From Rhinopomastus cyanomelas (lineage: Eukaryota > Chordata > Aves > Bucerotiformes > Rhinopomastidae), in the NCBI GenBank assembly GCA_013400115.1, contig VXBP01004071.1, forward strand, positions 540,965 to 604,964: a DNA stretch of 64,000 nt, in the 5' to 3' direction. Shown one piece after another: positions 1 through 13,652 of the stretch (positions are counted from its first letter, which is position 1; every line of letters starts with the position of its first letter). Both the position numbers and the translations under genes were made by a program. The notes beneath the pieces were generated by a model. It had not been told where the DNA came from. It saw only the letters and a list, made by a program, of their open reading frames with translations, and ran no database searches.

Positions 1-795
1 CACTGAAGCCAGCAGCTGTCCAGCTGGACCAGAGAGCAGCCTGGTCTGGGCACTACCCATGGGACTGGTGCCATCATGCTGGATCTACAGGAAAAGCCAG
101 GCACTGGGAGCAGCTGAATGTCACGGTCAACAGCAGGATTAGGCACAGTGTCACTGGATCAGCATAGGAGCAATTCTGGGGAAAGCAGATAGGACTTTTC
201 CAGGAGAGCTCCACATTGTGTGCTGTGGGGTGCCATTGTTTTCTCCACATGCCAAAGGGTTTTCAAGATTGCCTTCCAGTTTTAGATGTTGAGTGAGGAT
301 GGAATTAGTATTATGTCAGGCTTTCATGACTGGAGGGGTGTTTTCTCCTGGGTTTTTTTTACGGCTGTGGTGAAGTGTTTATATGAAGTGAGATTTGTGT
401 CTTAAATGCTGTAACGTGAATGGGCTCACGGGGCTACTTCATTGACTCAGTCGCTGGGTCAAGTTCTCAGCGTGACTGCATTGTCAATATTGGGAATTAC
501 AAGTGGACGGGTTATAAATGCTCCTAATCAGCGCTCTGTTCTCTGCTGCAGGAAAAGACCTCTTGCTATTAATTGACCTATAAATTTTTTTCCTGTGATA
601 AAAACTGACACCTCATTTTGGAGCATGGACGTTGCCTCTGTGCTCACATTTGGAAGTAAATGCCTCGTGTGTGTGTGTCATGAAGGTGTAAATCAACAAG
701 CCATATGTGGAAGTATGTAAAGCTGACGGGCTGTTTGCCTTGGTTTTTGGTTTTTTAGCAAGAAAGGACAGATGATGAAAGTGGGTTTTGTATTA
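1..795. other. unique non-coding sequence
   Basis: I see no gene, repeat family or RNA here. There is a short T run near 354-360 and a short GT run near 669-678. No frame longer than about 60 codons is open. Confidence 0.6.
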
Positions 796-1350
796 GAATC
801 ATAGAACAGTTTGAGCTGGAAGAGACCTACAAGATCATTAAGTCCAACCTTTTCCTAGCCCTTTCAGCACCACTAAACCCTGTCCTTCAGTGCAAAATCT
901 GTCTCCCCTTCTTTTCAACACCTCCAGGGATGGTGACTCAATGGCCTCCCTGGCCAGGCTATTCCAGTGCCTGACAGCCCTTTCAGTAAAGAAATACCTC
1001 CTGACATCTGACCTGAACCTCCTCTGGCACAGCTTAAGGCCATTTCCCCTTGTCCTATCACTGGCCAGTAGGGAGAACAGACTGACCACTGCCTCTCTAC
1101 CTCTCTACAACCTCCTTTCAAGTAGTTGCAGAGAGCAAGAAGATCTCCCCTCAATTCCCTCTTCTCCAGAATAAACAGCCCCAGATTCCTCAGCCATTCC
1201 TCACACGACACCTGTTCCAAACTCTTCACTGGCTTGGTAGCTGCTTCTGTTCCTTCTCCAGCCCTTCAGTGTCCCTCTTGTAGTGAGGGGCCCGCAAGTG
1301 GACACAGGACTCAAAGTGTGGCCTCACCAAAGCTGTGTAGAGGGGACTGC
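796..1350 (-). mobile_element. CR1 LINE fragment, about 0.55 kb
   Basis: On the plus strand it opens with the reverse complement of a CR1 3' end (agaatcatagaac, then aagtccaacc). It continues through the complement of the ORF2 C-terminal region (ccccttgtcctatcac, tgttcc, ccagcccttcagtgtcc). The minus strand still shows ORF2-like peptide pieces such as NLGLFILEKRELRGD and FFTERAVRHWNSL, in different frames, so the copy is frameshifted and dead. It is 5'-truncated. Divergence from the other copies suggests an older insertion. Confidence 0.92.
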
Positions 1351-2863
1351 TATATTAATGCATCTGCTAAGGGATATGAAAAATGTAGCTGCGATGCCTT
1401 GTATGGAGTGGGAATTCTCTTGTAAACATCCGAACCCCAAATAGCTCTGTCTGGAATGGAAGCATTTGTCAACTGGACCCCACCTTGGACAGATTCATAT
1501 AGCTCATAAACCCCTTGTCACTACTGCTGGGTTGTTTCAGCATCCTCAAATCAGCAGTCACTGCTGCATTTCTGTCACTGTCAACAATAGGGCTTGAATT
1601 ATTCACAAAATCTGAGGATATTGCTGCTTTATTTATTTATTTGCACTGAACATATTTTGCTTTGAATATGCAGCAAAGTAAGAGCCTTCCCCTGACCTTG
1701 CAGAGCTTCAGAGATAGATGAAGGCACGTGTTCTTTAAGGCAGCTGGGAATTTATGGTGTACGGAGAGACTCTGGCCCCAGCGCAGGTTGTTGGCAGCAG
1801 TGCTGATAATCACAGCGCGATAGCAACTGGGTTGTTTTATTTAAAATGTGTTTAAATCTTACTTTCTTGTGCTGGAAGGTTGTGTCTGCAGGCTACCAGA
1901 GCTCAGAAGGGAGAGAGAAGAAAAATCCTAACCTAGAAGCTTTTGTTTCAATAGTTGGGAAGCATAAATCTTTCTTATCTTGTTTTGATCACCTGGTATT
2001 TTTCTAGATCTCAGGAAGAAGGGGTGAGTTGTTCCTGGAGCTCACCAGTTGCTGTCTGAAGCCCATTTGTACAGAACAGAGCACTGTTGTCTCACGATCT
2101 GTTGGAGCAAGAGTGGGCTAATTTCCAGGATTAGCAGACATCTCATGTTCGCTTGTATTGGGAGACTTAGCAAATCTGGTGAACAAATGTTTCACAAAAG
2201 CCAGGAAAATGCATTATGAACTGTGTTCTGCCTCTTCAATATTGATTTTACTTGCTGACAGTCATACTCCACAGAGGATACCGGAGCATCTCTCTTGTAC
2301 CCTCAGCAGCAGCATGGTAGGATGTGTCCTAAACCATTTGTTTCTGAGCGGAGACTTGGCAATGGTAGCAAAAATCTTGTGCTGATGTACTGTTGATCAA
2401 AAAAAGGGTACTACTGGCTCTCCTAATGGAGTCGCGTCCAAGATTTCTGCGGTTATGGAGCGTGCAGTCATCCGTACGCAGTCAGCATCTCTCAAAGACC
2501 TTTGCAGGCAAACACAGCAGATCCACCAGGTCGAACAAAGAGGTGCCCTCAGCTCAAATGGGTAAAGTCTTCCAGGGCTGCTCTCCACACAGCGAGCAGG
2601 AAGGTTAATTGTTTCACCTACCCAGCCATTCTCAATTAGAGCTTATCTGTGCCCGATCTAATGATTTCCAACTGCATGGAGATGCTTGTGCTATCCAGCT
2701 TGCTGTAGTTTATTTCTGTGGGTGTATGGGACTAACCCTGGCTGATGGGATCTCACTAGTGGTGTAGTGTATCTGTACGAGCGGGTTTAACTTGGTTAAA
2801 AACGACGTAGTTTTTTTAACTGACTGAATCTGCCTCAGACCTCTGAACCAGAGGCTGTAACAT
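1351..2863. other. unique non-coding sequence
   Basis: No recognisable gene or repeat. Frames of up to 75 codons are open but have no family resemblance. Confidence 0.6.
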
Positions 2864-2990
2864 TTAAAAGGCGTGGAGATGCGGAGCTTAGGGACATGAA
2901 TTAGCAGTGGCCTTGGGACAGTTGAGTTAATAGTTGGACTAAAAAAGATCTAAAAGGTCTTTTCCAACTTAAATGATTCTATGATTTGTA
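2864..2990 (+). mobile_element. CR1 3' end fragment
   Basis: It ends in a degraded CR1 3' signature: gttggacta, then aaaggtcttttccaac and atgattctatgat. Upstream cttagggacatgaatt resembles the CR1 3' untranslated region. It is only the last 130 or so bases of the element and belongs to the older group with aaggtcttttccaa. Confidence 0.8.
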
Positions 2991-5900
2991 TAAGCAAAGG
3001 AGTTTCGGGAAAGTAGATGTGTTGGGTAAGAGGAAGGAATAAGTTGTGTATGTTTTTTCACAGGGAATAAAGCAGTGATGCGTTTCGCACTGAGGTACTT
3101 TCAGAAGAGTGTAGGGATGCGAGCTACATACATCAAACACGTGCAGAGGAGTTGGTGAATAGATACCTATGACATAAAATGTCCAGATCCTTGGTTTGGG
3201 GTTTGTTTGTTATTGTTTTGCTTTATTTCCAACCTGGCTTGTCTTCAGAGGGAACTGTAGCCACAGATCTAGGATCCAGAGAATAGCTCGGAAGATTTTT
3301 GTTCCCTTCTTTTTAATGTAGGAGTACCCTGACTGCATTTTGTTGGTCTTGACCTTGGTATGTATGGAATTCCCATCAGCATTTGAACTCATGGGATCAG
3401 TGCAGCATCTTGGTCTGGTCCTTATGGTTTTCTTGGGTTGTGAGGGATTTTTACAGCTTGGAGAACGTGGATTGGTAAGTGAAGACAAAATATCTGGTGT
3501 CAGAAAGCGTTGTATTTCATTTTGTTCCACATACAGCTACATAGAATCACATACCCTTAAAACTATGTGCTTTTTAATTGCATGGGCAGCATAACTACAC
3601 TTCCAGAGCCACTTGTCTGTCTACACCTTGGGCTGCAGGACAGCATTGCAGGGAATAGTCCATGTACAGAGCTTGAACTGAAATGGTGTGGAAGTTAGAT
3701 TAGCACAAAATCTGTTTCACACCATCCAAGCATGTGTGGGGTTTTTGCTCCCTTTCAGTTTCTCAGGACTGTTCCTCTGCTTTCCCAACCCTGCCAAGCT
3801 CTGTATAAAATACACACCATCGCTGTCTTGTGGAATTATCATGACGCCTGAGCTACCCTCATAAAATGGATTTTTAAAGGCTGTTAATTATACAGCACGA
3901 AATTGGTCCTTGGGTGCACATCCCCGTTGTCAGAGGCTTCCCAGAGCTGGGCTCGTGGTGCCCATGGGTGAGGGTATCTCCTTGGCTCATGGGGCCAAGG
4001 CAGGGCTCCCTGCTCTGATGATGAGTGGGTTGTGCTAATGAGGGTAATGGATTCTGCTATTGAGGGCAGCCAGGCTGGGCTGAATGTCAGGGCAGTGCGA
4101 GGTGAGAGGAGAGTGCAGCAGTATCCAGGTGCTTCAGCCAGTGTCAGGGTGAGGTGTGGGCTGGCCTTAAGTCCCAGGGTGTCAAGGATTCCCTACAGTG
4201 CCTTGGACCTGTTGGGGAGTGGGACTGAGTGAGCCCAGGCTGTGGGAACTCCTATGTGGGGTTTGGGTGGGAGAATCTCACAAAGTGCCTGTTGAGATCC
4301 ATAGGTGCCTGCTTTTAGTGTCTGGCTCTTAATCCTCTTGATGTCTGTGAAAAGACAAAGAACAATTCCTTGGAGCGAAGGTGAGAATCCATGAGGGACA
4401 TGACCCTGTGAGATTCCAAGGTTATAACCAGCCATAGCTGCTGTTCTGGGAGCACAAAACAAAGCTTTTCTTTAGAGACTTTCTGTTGCTTTGGGGTTTG
4501 GAAAGATGCTCTGGTGTATCCCTGAGGTACAAGTGCTGGTGTAAGAATTATGTGGTCTCTTCTGTTAAATCACTGCTCATCCCTGGTGCAGGGTAGAGCA
4601 TGACCTTGTCTGGACCAGCCTGGATCAGTGTTCTTTGCACTGTCTGACTTCCATCGCATGAGGTTCTGTGTTGCTACTGAACCATGGCAGTGCCCAGCAT
4701 GCACTGAGCACTTCTTGTCCAGTCCCTGCTCTCCCACCTTCCAGGCTCACTCGGCCTCCCCAGGAGCTCAAAATCAATCAAATCCATCTCTTGTGCTAAT
4801 TACTCACATCCCCAAGCGCTTTATTAGTGCTGAGGTGTGGGGCTGTAGCTCAAGAACTTACTGGAAAAGGGGTAAAGGTAGTAGCTGAGCTACTGAATTC
4901 ATTTTAATGAGGCTCCCGACACAGTCCTGCAGGTGCTCTCGTGTCAGCCTTTGGAGATGTTGTGCCTTTGTGACAGGAGCGCCCCGTGCTAAAGAGGATC
5001 TGCAGAGATAACAATAGGATGTCAAAATGAAGTGAAACAAGGGAAGGGCAATTTTATGGAGATGACATGACAGGAGGAAAGTATGAGGAGTTGGGGGGGG
5101 TTGAAAAGAATTTAAGCTGTCAGTACAGATTTACTTTCCAATGTCAAGTAGTAGAAATGTCAGCACAACTGACTTGGCAATGTCAAGGTGATGGCAGAAC
5201 GAAGTCCGATCAGCTCAGGATGCATCTCAGACTCGGGCTGCAGAGACGAGCTACTGTCAGTAACGATGATGTCAGGCTGGTAATTATTTTGCATATTGAG
5301 GTTTAAGTAGGCCATTGTTTCTGTGGAGGTAATTTGAATTTAGCACAAGGTAGGGGAAGGCTCGTTGGAAGATAAAAGCCTCCAGTTTGTGTCTGATTTC
5401 TGTGGTAATGTCAGGAGCTTCCAACCCAGACCAGGAGCTGTGAAGCCTGGCTGCCCTGGGCACCATGTGCTGGCTGCAGTGGGGTAGTTGAGGCCGCAGG
5501 TGACTGGAGATGTGGCTCTGCTTGGCTTCTGCATAGCGTGGGGGCACGTTGCCGTTTCTCTCTTAAAAACTGCCTGGTGAGTATAGGCAAATGGTGGAGC
5601 AGAGGAGAGAGCTGGTAACGTGGGGGAGCGCAACCATGAATTTAGGCGGGCGAGGTGGAGATGTTCTGGGATGAACCACAAATTCACTGTGACTAATCAC
5701 AATGAATGTCTCTATGTGATACTGGTGAGTTAACTGGTGCTAGAACAACTAGCTGTGCTTGAAAGTCACTAGGTGATGCAGACAGCAGAATAAAGTAGTG
5801 GCATAGACTAGTCTCATCTCTTAGCTCTTCTTTAGGATGCTTGTGGAGATAAGTGGAGTCCTGAGGAGGAACAAAAAGAAGTTTAATGTGTTACTGAAAT

Positions 5901-6983
5901 GAAAATGCTGCCTTTCAGCTGCCCTGTAGCTGTAGGGTGTGGAATCACTAAGAAATTGTGCCATTTGGGAAGTGCATAGATCACCATCAGCTCACTGCCC
6001 GCTGCCAAGTCTCTCCCAGGTGCTGCCACATGCCCTTTCTCAACCGTGCAATCATCCAAGGGCTCCTGTGCCTGGCAGCCTTTCCAAGTTGGATTTCCCT
6101 GTTGAGCTGCACTCTGTGTCCCCCAACTCAATGCCAGCAGTAGGGTTATGGAACTCAGTGGTTCCCAGGTGTTGCCAGGAATGACTGTCACAAGAACCTC
6201 TGTAGGGCTCCTTAGCACCTCTTTCTGAGCTTTTTGCATTTCAGACACCAACAGCACTGAGCTGAGCCAGACAAACAATAATGGAAAGGGACTCAAGCTA
6301 TAGGAGAGTGTTAGCATGAGCTACATCCCCACGTGGTTCAACAGCTCGTGGGTTTTGATGGGTCACTCTCTTGCAGATGGGTATAAGGAGGAAATCTGCT
6401 TTCTTGGAAACATTCAAATTTCTGTGACCTGATGAAGTTCTGGTCTCTGGAGCTTGCTGTACGATTGCATGTGCCAGCAGGATTCCCGTGTTCTGTATGC
6501 ACAGGCAGTGGCAACAGAATAAAGTCTGTGGCTAAATTAAACAGATCTGGCTCTTGGGTTGGGGTTTGTAAGACCGTCCTCAGAAGTAGTAAGCAGAGGC
6601 TACCTGCAGACCTCTCCACCTATGGAGTGTTCCTCTGGGCTTTCACTGGTCTAATGGTAACTTCTTACAGCTCTAGTGTCAGAGAACTGAACTACATCCT
6701 GGTAGTCTGGTTTTATGCAACACAGTTGCAGCAACTAGTGCTTCCAGTTCCAACCTGCTTCCACCAACTTTGCTGCGCAGCCAGAGCTTGCATTGTAGCA
6801 GATCTCAGACTGGTCTACCTCTGGGACTGGACTAGCTTAACTGAGCTCTGATCTGCTCATCTTCGGGTCTGTTTTGCCTTTTATTGTCTGTCTGACAAAA
6901 TTAAATTCAAATCTTTGGAGAGAGCTCTTGTAATGGTTAGGAGTGCCAAAGGAGGGGAAGGGTTTGGTGTTGCTTTACCAGGT
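2991..6983. other. unique non-coding sequence
   Basis: A 4 kb stretch without a recognised repeat. The longest frames (144 codons at 5883-6317 on the minus strand and 139 codons at 6432-6851 on the plus strand) overlap other frames. They show no domain, signal peptide or conserved motif I can name, and I treat them as chance. Confidence 0.55.
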
Positions 6984-7118
6984 TTCACAGAATCACAGAA
7001 CGTTAGGTTCAATCATCTGGTCCAATCCCCCTGCCACAGAAGGATCACCTAGATCAAGTTGCACAGGAATATGACCAGGTGGGTTTTAAATGTCTCGAGA
7101 GAAGGAGACTTCAGCCTC
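6984..7118 (-). mobile_element. CR1 3' end fragment
   Basis: The complement of a CR1 3' end is clear: agaatcacagaac, ccaatccccctgcc, aggatcacctagatc, then aatgtctcgagagaagg. It is truncated after about 135 bases. It belongs to the younger CR1 group of this window, recognised by the sense motif gatctaggtgatcctgctgtg-like sequence near the 3' end. Confidence 0.9.
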
Positions 7119-7445
7119 CTCTCATGTTGCTAACTGTGCCACTTTCCTCATTCCTCAGCTGGAAACAAGGCAAAGGTATTGCACTTGGACCAGCCAGCCT
7201 GGAGACAGCAACTACTTTACTTGTCTAAGCTGGGTAAAAACTGTTTGTGTCCCCTTAGTGCTAGCCTGTACTATGTCTGACCTCCTGTGTGCTTCACTCT
7301 CCTGTCTTGGACACAAGATTTATAGCAGAGCAGGGTTCTTCATGTGTGGGTACGCTAGGAAGAAGTTTAAGCAGAGTTTAAATCAAGTTTATCTTTAAAC
7401 AGAGTTACCAATTGGAAAGAATTCCTGCATTTCATGCCCAGTTTA

Positions 7446-7500
7446 ATGTTATGGTTGGAAAGGGCCATCATCAAAGGCCATCGAATCCAACCCCCCTGCT
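7446..7500 (-). mobile_element. short CR1 3' end relic
   Basis: The words atggttggaaagggcc and aatccaacccccctgc fit the complement of a CR1 3' end. An internal near-repeat (ggccatca and ggccatcg) suggests local slippage. Only about 55 bases remain recognisable. Confidence 0.6.
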
Positions 7501-7961
7501 CTTGTTAAACTCTTGTTTCCTCCTAATGATATTTTCAGTTGTCCTATTATAGACTCTTTGCTAGACAAGAAAAGTAGAGTGATTTACCTAAATCTTCAAT
7601 AGATTTATTACTGGCTTAGGCTCAATTGATGTAAGATGTGCTCAAATCAAAATCATACTGCCTACGTGAGGGAGCTGTGCCAACCTAATGAAAGAATTTG
7701 TCTCAATCAATTCTATCACTTCAGTGCACTTTTACTGTAGGCACAAAATCTTAGTTAAACTGCCACAACTCCTGGGGTCACTACGAAGGGGAAAGAACTT
7801 TCATTCATCTAAATGTCAGATCTGTGGAAAAAAAAATAGGGATTTGTGTTTTCCATCACAAAGTTATATTCAAATAATTCAGGGATAGTTCAGTCTAACT
7901 ATCTTCTTAGTAATTATTATTCTTCCTGTGGCACCCACCCTCACTGGTAGGTCTCGTAATC
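7501..7961. other. unique AT-rich sequence
   Basis: No gene or repeat recognised. It lies between two CR1 fragments of the same orientation. Confidence 0.5.
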
Positions 7962-8312
7962 ACAGAATCTGAGAATCACAGAACATTAGGGATTGGAAGG
8001 GATCTCGAAAGATCATCTAGTCCAATCCCTCTGCCACAGCAGGATCACCTAGACCAAGTCGCGTGGGAATGTATCCAGGCAGGTTGTAGACATCTCCAAA
8101 GAAGGAGACTCCACAACCCCCCTGGGCAGCCCGTTCCAGTGCTCTGTTGCCCTCACTGTGAAGAATTTCCTTCTCATATTTATGTGGAACCTCCTATCAC
8201 ACCCACTGCCCCTTGTCCTATCACTAGATGACACAGAGAAGAGCCTGGCTCCATCCTCCTGACACCCACCCTTTCTATATTTATAAACATTGATGAGGTC
8301 ACCCCTCAGTCT
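7962..8312 (-). mobile_element. CR1 LINE fragment, about 0.35 kb
   Basis: On the plus strand it runs from agaatcacagaacatta through ctagtccaatccctctgcc, aggatcacctagacc, ctccacaacccccctggg and ccccttgtcctatcac to gatgaggtcacccctcag. The minus strand keeps a 61-codon frame with CR1 ORF2 C-terminal words (DRTRGSG, RRKFFTVRATEHWNGLPR, VESPSLE). It is 5'-truncated and belongs to the younger group. Confidence 0.95.
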
Positions 8313-11300
8313 TCAAGGACAGGCATGTTTGTTGGTTTGTGAAATGGAGATACAGACTGAAATGAGAGTGCAGAGTTGGCCCTTCCAGCTTAAGCACTGG
8401 AGAAATGGTTTGGGTTGGACTTGCAGAAATCTGATCAATTTAGGGAAAGCCTACATCTCACAGTGTGTTTGTATTGGGGTGATTCTGTGTACAGACGTTG
8501 CTGTTTCAGAGATGGAGAAAAAAACCAGCAGCAGCAAGTACTTATTTGTATAAGATGCCCAGCATTTGATTTGTTACCATGGAATGGCAGTATTTTGTGA
8601 GTAAAAAAAAACCTCTAAAAACCCCATTGGTGCAGTGTGCAAAGCTGAAACTGTAAACCAGAAAGCACAGGATAGGAAATCCTCCCCTGACCCCAATCCC
8701 ACACATCCCTGGGTGTCATTGCTTGTGATGTTGATTTGAGGGTATTTAAAAGAGAGAAAATGTTCATTGTTTCTGTGTTGGAGAGGGCTGTGTGGCTGGC
8801 ATCCAAAAGCTCGTTTGCACACGCGTCCTGAGGTGGAATAAGTGATGGGCAATCCATGTCTCGCTAGGCTGAAGCAGTAACAAACTGGGGAGGTGCTTTG
8901 CAGAAAGCACTGCCCTACTGCTTCTCTTCTTTTTCTAAGATGAGTTTTCTAAGACGTAGTGATTGATATTCTGTGGTATTTAACATCAGGGGTGGGATCT
9001 CACTGTATGTGGGTTATTTTTCAGTGGCCAATGGCTCGAGCTCAAAGCTAAACCAGTAGATCTGCCTTTGAGGAAAATACTGGCTAGTAAAGGCAAGTTC
9101 AGCTGAGTTCACTGGTAATGTTGATCTGATTTCAAGGTACTTTTAGTATCTGAGTGTTTAGATACGCATGTGTGGCGACTCTTCTTTATCATGTAAGTCT
9201 TCTTTTAAGATGCCTTTCAAATGTTTTTCACCCAAAATTGTGTGTTCTAATGCCTAAATATGCACTGCCAGTTTCTTCAGATACTTGTCTGTATAATAAG
9301 TGAGCCATCGCTCTTTGGGAGGAGATGGGCTTTCATCAGATTTAACTAAATGTGTGAAGCAGAACCTGCTGGGTAGTTGTCAAGATGGTTTTGAGTAGGA
9401 TTTGGGGAAGCTCAGGGTTTCTGGTATTAATGGAGCAGCTGGAAAGTGCAAGTGCCCAGATGGGATCTCCAAACAGCTATGTACAATAAATACATGACAC
9501 TTTTTTCCCCCCATCCTCTTCTTCTAAGCACTTTCTGCAAACTCATCTGAATAAAGTTAAGGGGAAATAATTACTTCCTATACTAAAATGAAATGCATGA
9601 AGTACCACATGAGTTAGAGCAGTTTCTGAGCTCCTTATCTATAGCGATAAAAACTCTTGTTAAGGTGACTCTTTCTTCAGTAGTAGTTTCAAGATTATCT
9701 CTTACCCCTTAGGAGTTAATAGGGAGTGAGAGCTCTACGTCTATTTGTGAGATAAAATTAATTCCAGCTTGAGATGAGAGTCAAACTCAAATACTTGGAA
9801 GTTCAGTCTCTTGATTTTATTATGAAACAGAATCCATCTCCTCTTCTGGATTCAAGGAAATAAAACAGTTCTGAGATATAACTTCAAGTAGTTTTCTCAA
9901 AGGGAAGAGTTGAGCTCTTCTTTGAAGGCCAAATTATTTCTATCTAACTGTTAAATAAATCCTAAAGCAAATACCAGCAGCGCTGCAGCACATCCAAAGC
10001 AGTACCCCAATTTGGATGAGTAAAATGTTAATATCTCTGTAGCTTTGTGCTTTCACATTTGTGGTAATGTATTTAATATCTGAACTCCCCAGATAATTTC
10101 TTGACTTGGCAGATTCTGGCTGCACAATCTAAAGCCAGTAGGTTTGTTGGGCTGGACCATTTCTTGGCAGTTGGTTTTTTTTTTCCTTCATGAACCAGAG
10201 GGCAACATTCCTGCTTTGGGCTGCTCTGTGTGCAGCTGTGAGCTCCCCACCTCTCCGCCACCGCTTCTACAGCTCTGCACGCTGCTGCGTAGCTCAGATC
10301 CCTTTGGGAAGTGTTTTATGGCTCTGCTTTAGCAGAAGTATCTGTTGCTTTTTAGAATTTTTTCCTAGAGAAGAGAAGCCACCTGCAGCACCAACAGTCA
10401 AATCCTTGATACATTACCTTGAAAGGCATCAATGGGTTTTGGGATCATCTTTGCTATTTTGTTGTTTGTGATGGGTTTTTTCTGAGCTATGAAGAATTTA
10501 TCCAGATTCACCTACAATTTAGCAGACCTTGATGACACGAAAAGAGACAATATGTGTTATTTTACCAGTCACAACTGTCGTGTGGCTCAATTCATTCAAG
10601 TTTATGTGATGTATATTCATAGTTGGCTGGAAGTTGGCCTTGCAGTGGGTAGGGCTAGCCCTGACCTGCAGCAGTCAGGGCACATTAGAAATGATGAGAG
10701 ACATACCTTCCCAAAGTTTGTTTTGATTATAATAATTATTAGCTTGATGTCTGTGGATCAGCAGCAAAACTTGAGCAAAAATCCTCAGGTGCTTTTTATT
10801 AAAGTGAATTCCTGATTCATTCCACTTGCAGCAGAACTTGAGGGGCATCTTCCTGTGAGTGAGGGTTGTCTTTTCCTCCTCTGCCCTGGTGAATCACTGT
10901 GAAGGTCTTTGCCTTGTCCTGTCTCACAGGCTGCTTCACTTCTATTTCAGGAAATCGCTTATTTTGGGGGATCCTTCTGTGTGAGAGGCAGAAAAATTGC
11001 CATCATTAAATAATAATCCCCCAGAGCCCCAAAATATTACAGTTTAATGCTGTTGTATAATGGTGGGGACTATAGATGCTTTACGCCCCCTCTTAATAGC
11101 CTCAAACACATGAGAAAGTTGTGAAATAGGAAAAGGGAAAACACTTGACAGCGCTGCAGCTTTAAGCTAAAAATACTTAAAGCAATCTTGTCTCAATTTC
11201 CCTGCAGATTAATTAGGATATTCTTTCAAAAACCTCTAAAAGTGCCAGCACAAAGGACAATGCGACGTCCTGTGCCCAAAGTCAAGTGTTAATGGGGAAA

Positions 11301-13622
11301 AGCATTACGCTGGTTTCCCTTCATCCCGACTCGTGATGACGCTGTGGATCTGGCCTGCAGGTCAGGATGGCAGCTGGGAATAGTGCCATTGGTAACGATA
11401 AAACTAGTTGGAGATGTCGGTCACTATCCTGACTGGCTGTTCCGTTCCCTATCTTTCCCTGCTTGGATGTGCTACAGGGATTGCAGCTCTCCTTCTGCTG
11501 GAATTCCTCATGTTGAAGGTAGGTTACAAGGCAGAAGCTGGAAGCTATCAGTTAAAACTCCATTTCCTTAGTGGCCTTCATGCCAAGCCTCTCAAGGCAC
11601 GTAAAACACTGGAAGCTGTACAGCATGAAATAGCATTGGCACATCGCTCGAGACAAACAAACCTCCTGCCTAGATTTGAAAACTGAAAATTTACCAGACT
11701 GATTTTACAGAGCCTCCAGGCCCAGGGAAGGAATTTTAAAAAGAACTGAGTCTAGATCAGGGCAGTTTGGGCTGTTCTGTAGTGCTGGGGATGGCACTTG
11801 CTTCAGTGCTGATGGTTGTCTCTGTTTTGAAATCACACTCTCTTCTGCTCCCAACAGCCTGGCTCATAGGATTGGATTTCTCTTTCCTGCCACAGCAGAA
11901 CAATGAACCTTCTTCAGTTCTTACTGGGTTCTTTCCAGTCTAGCTTCTGCTAATGTGATTCCGATCGTAGCGATAGCAAGTCCAAGCTGAGTTTTCACTT
12001 GCTCCACAATATCTTGCCTTGTGATGCTTTGAGGATGTGGCTGTCTGCCTCCCTGGACTGTGAACAGGGAAGTTCTCTCTGTTGTAAAGTGCTGCCTGTC
12101 CTGGAGCCCTGTTCTGTGTTTACAAGCAAAGTCACTGCCTGCAGGCATTTCCATTGAAACTCCCTGTGCACAGTGGATCAAACTAATGAGACTTCTTGTG
12201 GCACGAGGAGGTGAGATGATCTGTTTGTGATAAACCCTTCCAGCCTGAGTGGACATTGCTGAAGGCACTATGGATTCCTGACATGAATGTGGAGAGAAAA
12301 ATCACATCCAGTAGGAGTTACTCATAGTAATCCCAGCACAATCAAAGTCTGGTGAAAAAAGTTAAGCCCTTAAAGATTTCCTGACTTTACTGCTAAAATT
12401 TGTTCTAGTCTTGTCTACGATGCTTTAGCCCATTTTATTTTCTTAACAGAGATATGCAGAGCAGTCAGGTTTGGGCATTTCATCTTTGTGTTGTGGGGGC
12501 TCTTAGAAGCATCAGGGTAACCAGGAGGGAGCTACTTGTCCTGGTGAAGGGCTGCAGTCAATGCGGTTGACTCAGGAACCAATTCCTTCCCTTCAGTTGG
12601 CAAACATATCAGGTTTTTCCCCATGGAGGTGGGAAGCCTGATATGAATCCACTGGCAGATGATGTTTTGTAAGAATAATCATCTGAGCATCCACAGTAAC
12701 CTCTGGAGTGGGGTAAGTTCTTGCTTGTTTTGGGTTCTGGGCAGATGTTTTCACTGCTGTTGGAGAGCAAGAGAGAAAATTACTGGTTTGGGCTATGAGT
12801 TGTTGGAAACAAAAAGCCACCTCTGCAGGGGGAAACAGAAGAGATTAAAGGAAGAGCAAAACCTGGGGTGTTGGTTCTGTATGTGTCAAGGAGCAGCTAC
12901 ACATTGAGAGAGATGATAGTGATAAAACCATCATCTCCCACAGAGTCTCAGCAATTCTGGCATGAAGAAAGTGATGAACTTCCTTCCTCAGCTGCAAAGA
13001 GGGATCAGCCCTCGCTTTGTGAAGCATTAGAGCAGCCCCTAGGCAACAGCCAGAGCTGCATCACATGTGGTGCCCCGCGCCTTCCAACAAGCTAATCGCT
13101 CCCAAAATAGCCATTTGACCTTCATCTTCTTAACGCACTACCATGAACCTCTGTCGGTGGCTGTGCAGCCACTTTCCGTATGATGAAACCCTGAATAATT
13201 AAATCAGAAGAATTTGGATAGGTCTGGTAGGAGTAGGGGTTGATAAGCCTTCTGCTTCTTTCTTCTGCTTCTCTTTTTTTTATTCTTTGAGCAGGGAAAA
13301 ATGAAATTACAAAACTCATGTGAAAGGATTTTGTGGAAGCCAAAAGTCTGAGTCTAAAGAAGCAGTACAAAGGGATTAGACCTTTAGGAAGATTAGTGTC
13401 TATTAAACATAATGATCTGGATGCAGCTTCCGGCTCTCAAGGTCCATAAATTGCTGGTCTCTGGAACTTGAGAAAGAAGAGCAGGGAAAGGGTCACCTTA
13501 AACTCCCTGCCTGTTCTTTGGTTCGGTAACTACTAGGTGTTGGGGAAGGGGATGAGAGGAGAGCTGTGCTGTTGGTTAAGCGAGTTTCAAGATTCTGATG
13601 TTTCAGCAGAATTCATCTTGCC

Positions 13623-13652
13623 TAAAATTAGTCCTGTGGGTCTTCATCAATC
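13623..13652 (+). repeat. first copy of a 30-base dispersed motif
   Basis: This 30-base word starts taaaattagtcctgtg and recurs at 15047-15076 with two transition differences. The surrounding sequence does not align well. It may be the preserved core of an old repeat or a duplicated non-coding element. Confidence 0.6.
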